Shown: one piece after another, positions 7,880-14,420 of the stretch | Position numbering within the stretch: position 1 is the first letter of the stretch | How the letters are laid out: every line of letters starts with the position of its first letter | Assembly (NCBI GenBank): GCA_947259685.1 | Contig: CAMYNC010000102.1 | Span: forward strand, 1 to 23,669 | From: an uncultured Desulfuromonadales bacterium | Lineage (GTDB): Bacteria > Desulfobacterota > Desulfuromonadia > Desulfuromonadales > Geopsychrobacteraceae | DNA: 23,669 bases | Reading direction: 5' to 3' | Position numbers and translations under genes: made by a program | The notes under the pieces: generated by a model | The model's input: the letters and a program-made list of their open reading frames with translations, nothing else | Databases searched by the model: none | What the model was told of the DNA's origin: nothing

Positions 7880-10177
7880 ATGCCCCACAATGACAGCACC
7901 GGTCCGATCACCACGATCAGCAAAAGTTGCCGCAAGTGCTACGCCTGTGTGCGCAACTGCCCGACCAAAGCGATCGGCGTGTTTCAGGATTCTGCGGAAG
8001 TCATACACCATCGCTGCATCGGCTGCGGTAAATGTATTCAGGTCTGCTCTCAGCAAGCCAAGGTGATTGCCGATGCCATCAAAGAGACCGAAGAACGGCT
8101 GCGCAGCAAAAAACCGGTAGTTGCGGTCCTCGGCTGCTCGTTTCAAGCCTTTTTCTACGATATCGATCCAGCCCAGATGGTCACAGCCCTGAAGAAGCTC
8201 GGTTTTGATGAAGTCCTCGAAGGCGCCGCCGGAGTCGAACTTATGGCCCCGGAATATCGTGAACTGATCTCCCAGAAGTCGGACCATCCCCTGATCTCCA
8301 GCCACTGCCCGACCGTCGTTGACCTGATCGAGCGCCACTACCCGAAACTGCTAAAAAACCTGGTTCCCGTGGTCTCACCGATGGTCGCCATCGGCCGCTA
8401 CATCAAAGCTCACCGCGGCGAAGATATTCAGGTGGTTTACATCAGCTCCTGCATTGGCGGGAAATTTGAAATCACCTCAGAATCGGTCAAAGGTGCTATC
8501 GACACGGTGCTAACTTACAGCGAGCTGAACCGGATGCTGAAGGAGCGGCAAATCGACCTGCATCGACTGGGGAAAACCCCCTTCTCTGGCCTGCCGACCA
8601 GCAGCGGACGGAGCTTTTCTATTGTCGGCGGCCCGTTTAATAATTTTGGCATCATCAATAACGGTCTCGACCCGAACTTTGTCTCAACCGTCGGTGAAGA
8701 AGCGACCATGGAAGTTATCCGCGACCTTTCCGCGGAACGGATCTCGCCTCACTATGTCGATGTGCGCTTCTGCAGTGGTGGCTGTATCGGTGGCCCCGGT
8801 CGCACCAATCGATTGACCTCTTTTTCCAAGCGAAACCTGATCATCGACTATCAGCAACGCGATCTCCCCTACCAGCCCTCAGCACATTATCTTACCGTCC
8901 CCAAAGGGCTGCAGCTGAAACGCAGCTTTTCCAATAAGCTCCACCAGCTGGAACGCCCCAGCGGCGATGCGATCAAGCGGATCCTGCTGGAGACCGAAAA
9001 GTTCTCCGAGCAGGATGAATTAAATTGTGCCAGCTGTGGCTACGCCAGCTGTCGTGAGCATGCGGTGGCAGTTTATCAACGTCTGGCGGATACGCGGATG
9101 TGCCTCCCCTACTCACTACGCCAGCTTGAGGAAGACCGCTCACGGTTGGAGCAGAAGTATGACCTGGCCCGCCGGGCGCTGGACCAGGAATATGACGGCA
9201 CGGCGATCATCGGCAGCGACCAGCGCACTCAAGGTGTTCTGCATCTCATTCAGCAAGTCGGTCCGACCCCGACCTCGGTCCTGATCCGCGGCGAAAGCGG
9301 CACCGGCAAAGAACTCACCGCCCGCTCCATTCACGAAGCCAGCCAGCGAGCCGACAAGCCGCTGGTAACAGTTAACTGCACGACGCTCACCGACAGTCTG
9401 CTCGAATCGGAGCTCTTTGGCCATAAAAAAGGTGCCTTCACCGGTGCGGTTGCCAACAAGAAAGGGTTGTTCGAAGCGGCTGACGGCGGGACTATTTTTC
9501 TCGATGAGATCGGCGATATTACCCCCAAGCTGCAGGCGGAACTGCTACGCGTGCTCGACAGTGGCGAAATCAAACCGGTCGGCAGTAACAGCAACGTCAT
9601 CGTAGATGTTCGAATTATCGCGGCAACCAATAAGCCCCTGGAAGAGGGGATCAGTAACGGCTGGTTCCGGGAAGATCTGTTCTACCGGATCAACGTCTTC
9701 ACCATTACCCTGCCCCCTTTGCGCAGCCGGCTGAATTCTATTCCGCAACTGGTCGACCACTTCCTCAACCGGGCCGCCAGAAGGCTGAACAAAACCATTC
9801 ATAAAATCGACCAGCCGGCCCTGCAGGCCCTGATGTGTTACCACTGGCCAGGCAATATCCGCGAACTGCAGAACATTATCGAACGTGCCGTGGTTCTCTC
9901 TCCCGATCAGATCATCCATCTGGAGCAGCTCCCGGTGATCTTCGGTGATCTACTACGCAAGCAACAAGCTGGCGGTACCCTGGAAATTAACGATGGACTT
10001 CGCCAGCAACGCAATCAGCTGGTCGGTAAGGTTGAGGCAGATCTCTTAATTCACTACCTGAAAGAAAGCCGGGGGAATGTTTCGGCTGCGGCCCGTCTGG
10101 CTGAAATCCCTCGCCGCACCTTTTACCGAATGCTCGAGCGCAATAAGATCCTTAGCCAGAGCTACCGTAGCGGATGA
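7880..10177 (+). CDS. [FeFe]-hydrogenase-domain sigma-54 enhancer-binding protein (putative H2/redox sensor-activator)
   Basis: This 765-aa chimera joins a hydrogenase-like sensor to a sigma-54 activator. Residues 17-27 and 46-56 hold two CxxCxxCxxxC [4Fe-4S] motifs. Residues about 78-370 form an [FeFe]-hydrogenase large-subunit-like domain that keeps all four H-cluster cysteines: Cys143 (SSHCP), Cys191 (SSCIGGKFE), and Cys298 and Cys302 (FCSGGCIGG). The position before Cys143, the proton-shuttle Cys in catalytic enzymes (TSCCP), is His142. A further cluster motif follows (CASCGYASC from Cys383, with Cys408), then a charged probable coiled coil (about 411-440). The AAA+ domain has Walker A GESGTGKE (from Gly471), a canonical GAFTGA loop (518-523) and FLDEIGD. 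The C terminus is a Fis-type HTH (about 720-760). There is no receiver or PAS domain. Sensing of H2 or redox state is inferred. The gene probably controls its own promoter and the sigma-54 promoter at 10383. Confidence 0.9.
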   Translation: MPHNDSTGPITTISKSCRKCYACVRNCPTKAIGVFQDSAEVIHHRCIGCGKCIQVCSQQAKVIADAIKETEERLRSKKPVVAVLGCSFQAFFYDIDPAQMVTALKKLGFDEVLEGAAGVELMAPEYRELISQKSDHPLISSHCPTVVDLIERHYPKLLKNLVPVVSPMVAIGRYIKAHRGEDIQVVYISSCIGGKFEITSESVKGAIDTVLTYSELNRMLKERQIDLHRLGKTPFSGLPTSSGRSFSIVGGPFNNFGIINNGLDPNFVSTVGEEATMEVIRDLSAERISPHYVDVRFCSGGCIGGPGRTNRLTSFSKRNLIIDYQQRDLPYQPSAHYLTVPKGLQLKRSFSNKLHQLERPSGDAIKRILLETEKFSEQDELNCASCGYASCREHAVAVYQRLADTRMCLPYSLRQLEEDRSRLEQKYDLARRALDQEYDGTAIIGSDQRTQGVLHLIQQVGPTPTSVLIRGESGTGKELTARSIHEASQRADKPLVTVNCTTLTDSLLESELFGHKKGAFTGAVANKKGLFEAADGGTIFLDEIGDITPKLQAELLRVLDSGEIKPVGSNSNVIVDVRIIAATNKPLEEGISNGWFREDLFYRINVFTITLPPLRSRLNSIPQLVDHFLNRAARRLNKTIHKIDQPALQALMCYHWPGNIRELQNIIERAVVLSPDQIIHLEQLPVIFGDLLRKQQAGGTLEINDGLRQQRNQLVGKVEADLLIHYLKESRGNVSAAARLAEIPRRTFYRMLERNKILSQSYRSG

Positions 10178-10181
10178 TTTT

Positions 10182-10199
10182 TGTGCCAAACCCTGCACA
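10182..10199. promoter_or_regulatory. Dyad site 1 of the enhancer-like cluster
   Basis: The left arm is a perfect TGTGCCA. The right arm (CTGCACA) keeps GCACA of the consensus at the same 18-bp length. It begins 4 nt after the regulator's stop codon. It is the weakest of the 18-bp matches, but its spacing to the next site (31 bp, about three helical turns) fits cooperative binding. Confidence 0.5.
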
Positions 10200-10212
10200 G
10201 TCACCCGCAATC

Positions 10213-10230
10213 TGTGCCAGAGTTGACACG
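10213..10230. promoter_or_regulatory. Dyad site 2 of the enhancer-like cluster
   Basis: TGTGCCA-GAGT-TGACACG matches the autoregulatory dyad at 7825 in arm sequence, arm length and 4-nt spacing, with two differences in the right arm. It is about 170 nt upstream of the -24 element, a normal distance for an upstream activating sequence of a sigma-54 activator. Confidence 0.62.
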
Positions 10231-10247
10231 CAGCGATTTTGCCCAAC

Positions 10248-10266
10248 CGTGTCGTGATTAGACACA
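10248..10266. promoter_or_regulatory. Degenerate dyad site 3
   Basis: CGTGTCG and AGACACA are imperfect arms separated by 5 nt instead of 4. The inner GTGTC/GACAC is a perfect inverted pair. Its position between sites 2 and 4 suggests a weak member of the same cluster, but the spacing difference makes it uncertain. Confidence 0.35.
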
Positions 10267-10290
10267 ATCGCCCTAAATCTGCACATTCTA

Positions 10291-10308
10291 TGTGCCATCA
10301 TTGACACA
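10291..10308. promoter_or_regulatory. Dyad site 4 of the enhancer-like cluster
   Basis: TGTGCCA-TCAT-TGACACA is an 18-bp near-perfect inverted repeat with one mismatch between the arms, the best downstream match to the 7825 operator. Its left arm also forms a second dyad with the bases before it (GCACA-TTCTA-TGTGC, 10281-10295). It lies about 75 nt before the -24 element at 10383. Confidence 0.65.
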
Positions 10309-10382
10309 TAGACATATCCTCAGCAAACAGCCGCCACCGTCGAAAAGGCGGCCCGCTGCGGCTTACCGCAAAAATCAAACTA

Positions 10383-10400
10383 TTGGCATACCCTATGCAT
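10383..10400 (+). promoter_or_regulatory. Sigma-54 (-24/-12) promoter
   Basis: TTGGCATACCCTATGCAT has the invariant GG (10385-10386) and GC (10397-10398) separated by exactly 10 nt. It differs from the TGGCAC-N5-TTGC consensus at two bases only. The expected start of transcription is about 10410. It follows the dyad cluster and precedes a terminator by about 70-110 nt. A perfect match to the IHF consensus (WATCAA-N4-TTR, 10373-10385) abuts it and overlaps the -24 GG. Confidence 0.7.
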
Positions 10401-10409
10401 ATATTCCTA

Positions 10410-10508
10410 AGCAATGTATAGGGATCCATACCGTTCCCGCCCGAACGGATCAGAAACATCCCTCTTACGCCGTCAAGGACCCTCTCTCCCCTTGACGGCG
10501 TTTTTTTT
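10410..10508 (+). ncRNA. Candidate sigma-54-dependent small RNA, about 99 nt
   Basis: The stretch between the -24/-12 promoter and an intrinsic terminator would yield an RNA of about 99 nt. Three stem-loops can be drawn: GTAT/ATAC (10416-10431), CCGTTC/GAACGG with loop CCGCCC (10431-10448), and the 12-bp terminator stem with an 11-nt pyrimidine-rich loop (10467-10501). The first two compete for base 10431. The C/U-rich loops are complementary to Shine-Dalgarno-like GGAG/GGGCGG sequences, which suggests but does not show an antisense role. A 44-codon frame opens at 10414 but has no ribosome binding site and runs through the terminator. The alternative is a leader/attenuator for ptsP. Confidence 0.55.
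10467..10508 (+). terminator. Strong intrinsic terminator of the candidate small RNA
   Basis: A perfect 12-bp stem (ACGCCGTCAAGG, 10467-10478, with its complement 10490-10501) closes an 11-nt loop and runs into eight T (10501-10508). There is no T tract on the minus strand, so it acts on rightward transcription only. It would also stop any read-through from the upstream regulator gene and isolate ptsP. Confidence 0.9.
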
Positions 10509-10590
10509 GGTATTTTTTGCGTTCGCCAAAGCGCGCTATTTACGGTAAAATATTCTCATTTAATTTTATGCCTCTTAGCTTGGCCAATCG

Positions 10591-12915
10591 ATGACTCCGA
10601 AATCTCGAAAAAAATCTGACCGCCGCCTTGGCCTGAGCACTCTACAGGACATCAGCGCCCTCATTCTCAAGTCGCACGATCTGGATGAGACCCTTAGTAA
10701 CATCGTTACCCTGGTCGCGGAGCGAGCCAATTCAGAAGTCTGCTCACTTTATCTACTGGAGGATGATGGCGACACTCTATTGCTGCGTGCCAGCCACGGT
10801 CTCGACCCGGCGGCAATCGGCAAAGTCAGCCTGAAGATCGGCGAGGGCCTCACCGGCCAGGTGGCCAAAGAACGTCGGGTGCTGGCGATTGAAGAACCAC
10901 AGAATCATCCCCACTACCGCTACTTTGCAGAAACCGGTGAAGAGCAGCTCCACAGTTTTGTCGGCATTCCCCTCTTTGATCGCAGCGAACCGATCGGGGT
11001 TCTGGTTATTCAAACCCGCGACCGCCATCACTTTACCGATGAAGAAATCTCCACCTTAAATACCATCGCTTTTCAGGTCGCCTCGATCGTCGTCAATGCC
11101 CGACTGATCGACACCATCGACAATCAACAGATTTCCCTGCCACAGGGCGCTCTGCCCGGTACGGCGGCAGCGACTACTAACGGTGAAGATCAGGAAATGG
11201 CCGTACTGCGCGGCACGATTGCCTATCCTGGGGTGGTCTCCGGGACCGCCAACGTGATTGATCAGCAATATGGTTTCGCCGATGTCTTTGATGAAGAAAA
11301 TGTCGATGTCGAAAAAGAAATCAACCGACTCGATGAGGCGCTACGAAAAACCCGCATTCAGACCCTTTACCTGGAAAAACGGGTCGCTGACCAGTTGACC
11401 CAGGAAGATGCCGCCATCTTCCACACCCACCTCATGATCCTTGAGGATCGCGGCTTTATCGAAAAACTTCACGACCATATTGAAGATGGCCACAGCGCTC
11501 CCTATGCCTTGAAAAAAGTCATCGCCGGCTATCTGGAGGCCTTCGCCAACATGGAGGATCCCTACCTGCGTGAGCGCGCGGCTGATATGGAAGATATCGG
11601 CCGTCGCCTGCTCACCAACCTGGTCGGTCAGGAGTCGCAGTCACTGCAGCTGCACCATGAAGGGATCCTGGTAGCCAAACGCCTGCTGCCATCAGACATG
11701 GCGATTCTCGACCATAAGATGGTTCGCGGCATGGTTATCGAATCGAACGAAGCCAATTCACATTCGGTGATCATGGCCAAAGCGCTGGGCATTCCAGCCT
11801 TGATCGGTGTCAAAGGTGCTTTGACAATGATCGAGCCGGACACCGAATTGATTCTCGATACCTATTCAGGCTGTGTCTATCTGAACCCCAGCGATTCGAT
11901 TCTGGATGAATATTTCCGTCTCGAACACGACCGTCACGAGGAACAGGAGCGGCTCGACAAGCTGCGCGAGATCCCCGCGACCAGCGCTGACGGTGAACGG
12001 ATCTGGCTGCGCGCCAATATCGGCCTGGTCAGCGACATCAACATCGCCCGGCGCAACGGCGCCGAAGGGGTCGGCCTGTACCGCACTGAATTCCCCTACA
12101 TGGCCCGCAGTAGTTTTCCCAACCGCGAGGATCAATATCAGCTCTACAAACAGGTGGTCGAAGATTTCGCCGGACAGCCAGTGACCATCCGCACCCTGGA
12201 TATCGGCGGCGACAAGGCCCTGCCTTATTTCACGCCACCCAAGGAGGATAACCCTTTTATGGGCTGGCGGTCGGTAAGGGTCAGCCTCGATAACCGGGAG
12301 ATTTTCCAGACCCAGATTGAAGCAATCCTGATGGCGGCGGTCCACGGTCCGATCCGTCTACTGTTCCCAATGATCTCAAATATTGATGAGATCAGGGCCT
12401 GCAAGGTCGTGGTTCAGGATGCGCTACAGAACCTTAAACAACAGGGCATCCCCTGCGCTGAAGATGTCCCCCTCGGGGCGATGATCGAAGTCCCGGCGGC
12501 CGTTCGCCTGGCACCGCATCTAGCCTCTGAGGTCGACTTTTTTTCGTTGGGCAGTAACGACCTGATTCAATACCTGCTCGCGGCCGACCGTGGTAACCCG
12601 CTGGTACAACGCTATTACGACCCGCTGCATCCGGCGGTCCTGCTTTCTATCGATTCACTGACCAGGGTCGCCAGCGAGAAGCAGATCGACCTTTGTGTTT
12701 GTGGCGAGATGTCGACCGATCCAGTCTGTTTTCTGACTCTGGTCGGCCTGGGAATCCGGCAATTCTCCCTCTCGGCACCCTACATCCCGATGCTCAAGGA
12801 TTTCATCAGCAAGGTCGACATCGCAACGGCGGAACAGGTTGCCAAGCGCGTCCTAGAGCTTCCCGATAGCCAAAGCATTCGCGCGTTACTCAATGAAACC
12901 ATCGGCAGGCTCTAA
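10591..12915 (+). CDS. ptsP: Phosphoenolpyruvate-protein phosphotransferase PtsP (enzyme I-Ntr)
   Basis: This 774-aa protein is enzyme I of the nitrogen PTS, which takes phosphate from PEP and passes it to an HPr/NPr-type carrier for regulation rather than sugar uptake. An N-terminal GAF domain (about residues 20-165: LVAERANSEVCSLYLLEDD to TLNTIAFQVASIVV) distinguishes it from sugar enzyme I. The PEP-utiliser N-terminal domain follows (about 205-335), then the phosphohistidine domain with His391 in NEANSHSVIMAKALGIP. The TIM-barrel PEP-binding domain shows GLYRTEFPYM, IRTLDIGGDKALPYF, SLGSNDLIQYLLAADR and the active-site Cys704 in CGEMSTDP. The length is usual. No strong Shine-Dalgarno precedes the ATG. 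Transcription must start between the terminator ending at 10508 and 10591, unless that terminator is read through; a possible -10 (TAAAAT, 10546) is present without a clear -35. Confidence 0.94.
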   Translation: MTPKSRKKSDRRLGLSTLQDISALILKSHDLDETLSNIVTLVAERANSEVCSLYLLEDDGDTLLLRASHGLDPAAIGKVSLKIGEGLTGQVAKERRVLAIEEPQNHPHYRYFAETGEEQLHSFVGIPLFDRSEPIGVLVIQTRDRHHFTDEEISTLNTIAFQVASIVVNARLIDTIDNQQISLPQGALPGTAAATTNGEDQEMAVLRGTIAYPGVVSGTANVIDQQYGFADVFDEENVDVEKEINRLDEALRKTRIQTLYLEKRVADQLTQEDAAIFHTHLMILEDRGFIEKLHDHIEDGHSAPYALKKVIAGYLEAFANMEDPYLRERAADMEDIGRRLLTNLVGQESQSLQLHHEGILVAKRLLPSDMAILDHKMVRGMVIESNEANSHSVIMAKALGIPALIGVKGALTMIEPDTELILDTYSGCVYLNPSDSILDEYFRLEHDRHEEQERLDKLREIPATSADGERIWLRANIGLVSDINIARRNGAEGVGLYRTEFPYMARSSFPNREDQYQLYKQVVEDFAGQPVTIRTLDIGGDKALPYFTPPKEDNPFMGWRSVRVSLDNREIFQTQIEAILMAAVHGPIRLLFPMISNIDEIRACKVVVQDALQNLKQQGIPCAEDVPLGAMIEVPAAVRLAPHLASEVDFFSLGSNDLIQYLLAADRGNPLVQRYYDPLHPAVLLSIDSLTRVASEKQIDLCVCGEMSTDPVCFLTLVGLGIRQFSLSAPYIPMLKDFISKVDIATAEQVAKRVLELPDSQSIRALLNETIGRL

Positions 12916-12946
12916 ACGGCCACACGGCCACACGGCCACACGGCCA
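12916..12946. repeat. 8-bp tandem repeat (ACGGCCAC, 3.9 copies)
   Basis: Three full copies of ACGGCCAC plus ACGGCCA start directly after the ptsP stop codon. Adjacent units contain GGCC-ACAC-GGCC, so small alternative hairpins can form. Such a microsatellite can change copy number by slippage. It lies outside coding sequence, about 105 nt before the VWA-protein start, so any effect would be on the 3' end of ptsP mRNA or on spacing to the next gene. Confidence 0.85.
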
Positions 12947-13050
12947 GTTTGCTCCATGACATTTTTTTTACAACTCTTTTACTCCCTCATGACGACTCTC
13001 CTCGGGCAACATGCCTAACCACCTGTGCCCATCAATTTAAGGAGTTCGCC

Positions 13051-14376
13051 ATGACAAAAAGCCTCTCTCTCTGCTGCCTGCTTGCCCTTGCCCTATTCTG
13101 CTCAACCGCCCTCGCCAGTCCCCTGGTCGACATCAAACTGGAACTTGACCGGAAGATTCTGCCAGCCGGCCAATCGCAAAAGGCGATCATCAAAGTCGCC
13201 TTGACCGTTCCCGAAATCCCTCAGGAGAGCGAGCGGCCGGCGGTCAATCTGGCCCTGGTGCTGGACCGTTCCGGGTCGATGTCCGGACAGAAGATTAGCA
13301 AAGCGCGCGAGGCAGCAATTGTGGCGCTGCGCCGGCTGAGCCCCAAAGATCTGTTCTCGCTGATCGCTTACGACCACCGAGTCGAAACCCTGGTGCCGGC
13401 TCAGTCGGCAGCTAACAGCGAATGGATCGAAACGCGCATCAACAATATCCGTGCCGGTGGCAACACCGCCCTGTTCAGCGCGGTTAACCAGGGCGCCGCC
13501 GAAGTGCGGCGCAATTTGCGCAGCCTAGCCATTCATCGCGTCATCCTGCTTTCTGACGGACTGGCCAACGTCGGCCCGAGCCATCCGGCCGACCTGGCAC
13601 GCCTGGGCGCGGCCCTGGTCAAAGAGGGGATTTCCGTCACCACCATCGGTATCGGCACCGATTTCAATGAAGACTTGATGACCCAGCTGGCCGAACGCAG
13701 TGATGGCAACCATTATTTTGTCGAATCGAGCCGTGACCTGCCGAGGATTTTCGCTGCGGAACTGGGCGATGTCTTAAGCGTTGCCGCGCGCAATATCCTG
13801 ATCGAAATCAACTGCCCTGATGGAGTGCGGCCAGTGCGTGTGATCGGTCGCGAGGGCAGCGTCTACAATAACAAGGTCGCAATTCAGCTGAACCAGCTTT
13901 ATGGTGGCCAGGAAAAATATGCTTTAATTGAGGTGATGGTTGATCCGGGTGAAGCTGACCAGACCAGACAATTGGCCAGCGCCCAGATTTCTTACGATAA
14001 CGCTTTGACCAACCGCAACGAAGCAGGTCAGGCCCAGGCCAGTGTCCGTTTCTCCCGGAAACCGCAGGAGATTCGTCGGTCGGCCAGCAAAACCGTGCAA
14101 AAGGCGGTGGTGCAAAATGAAATCGCCATCTCGCGAGACCGGGCGCTGGACCTTTACAATGCCGGCCGCAAGGATGAAGCCGTGCAAGAGCTGAAAAAAA
14201 GCAGCGCCGAACTGCAGCAACGCAGCAGCAGCCTCGGCTTTAGTGATCTGGCTGCCGAAGCGGAAGTCCTGGAAGAGGATGCGGTGGAATTTGCCGCCCC
14301 GGCCATGCCCAGCCCGAAGAAAAAAGAACTCCGCTCCGAAAGCTACAAAGTTCGCCAACAACAAAAAACCTATTGA
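13051..14376 (+). CDS. Exported von Willebrand factor A domain protein
   Basis: This is a 441-aa exported protein. An N-terminal signal peptide (MTKSLSLCCLLALALFCSTALA, probable cleavage after ALA) leads to a VWA domain from about residue 64. The metal-ion-dependent adhesion site is complete: DRSGSMS (Asp72, Ser74, Ser76), the Thr139 region (GGNTALFSAV) and Asp169 in LLSDGLANVG. A beta-rich domain follows, then a C-terminal region with a helical Lys/Glu/Gln-rich part. It resembles the YfbK/'Ca-activated chloride channel homolog' group of VWA proteins; that name is historical and no channel activity is implied. I chose ATG 13051 because it has AAGGAG 7 nt upstream and a clean signal peptide; a longer frame from a TTG at 12949 has neither. 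It is followed after 44 nt by a histidine kinase gene. Confidence 0.87.
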   Translation: MTKSLSLCCLLALALFCSTALASPLVDIKLELDRKILPAGQSQKAIIKVALTVPEIPQESERPAVNLALVLDRSGSMSGQKISKAREAAIVALRRLSPKDLFSLIAYDHRVETLVPAQSAANSEWIETRINNIRAGGNTALFSAVNQGAAEVRRNLRSLAIHRVILLSDGLANVGPSHPADLARLGAALVKEGISVTTIGIGTDFNEDLMTQLAERSDGNHYFVESSRDLPRIFAAELGDVLSVAARNILIEINCPDGVRPVRVIGREGSVYNNKVAIQLNQLYGGQEKYALIEVMVDPGEADQTRQLASAQISYDNALTNRNEAGQAQASVRFSRKPQEIRRSASKTVQKAVVQNEIAISRDRALDLYNAGRKDEAVQELKKSSAELQQRSSSLGFSDLAAEAEVLEEDAVEFAAPAMPSPKKKELRSESYKVRQQQKTY

Positions 14377-14385
14377 TGGGCCATC

Positions 14386-14400
14386 GGCCGGCACCCGGCC
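14386..14400 (+). promoter_or_regulatory. Intercistronic GC-rich hairpin between VWA and kinase genes
   Basis: GGCCGG-CAC-CCGGCC is a perfect 6-bp stem with a 3-nt loop, sitting 9 nt after the VWA stop and a few bases before the kinase ribosome binding site (AGGAAAG). There is no T tract, so it is not a terminator. It could protect the upstream mRNA or lower kinase translation. Confidence 0.4.
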
Positions 14401-14420
14401 AGCGGTAGGAAAGAACAACG

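Noticed and set aside
10330..10352. GCCGCC...GGCGGC hairpin between dyads and the sigma-54 promoter
   Set aside because: It has a 6-bp stem with an 11-nt loop and no T tract. It is not a terminator and may be chance in GC-rich sequence.
10292..10495. A 67-codon plus-strand frame over the dyads and the small RNA
   Set aside because: It has no Shine-Dalgarno, has an unusual composition, and overlaps the dyad site, the -24/-12 promoter and the terminator, which explain the sequence better.
10414..10548. A 44-codon frame opening inside the candidate small RNA
   Set aside because: It has no ribosome binding site and runs through a strong terminator; the product has no plausible features.
12949..13050. 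N-terminal extension of the VWA protein from a TTG start
   Set aside because: ATG 13051 has a good RBS and begins a proper signal peptide. The extension would bury it.
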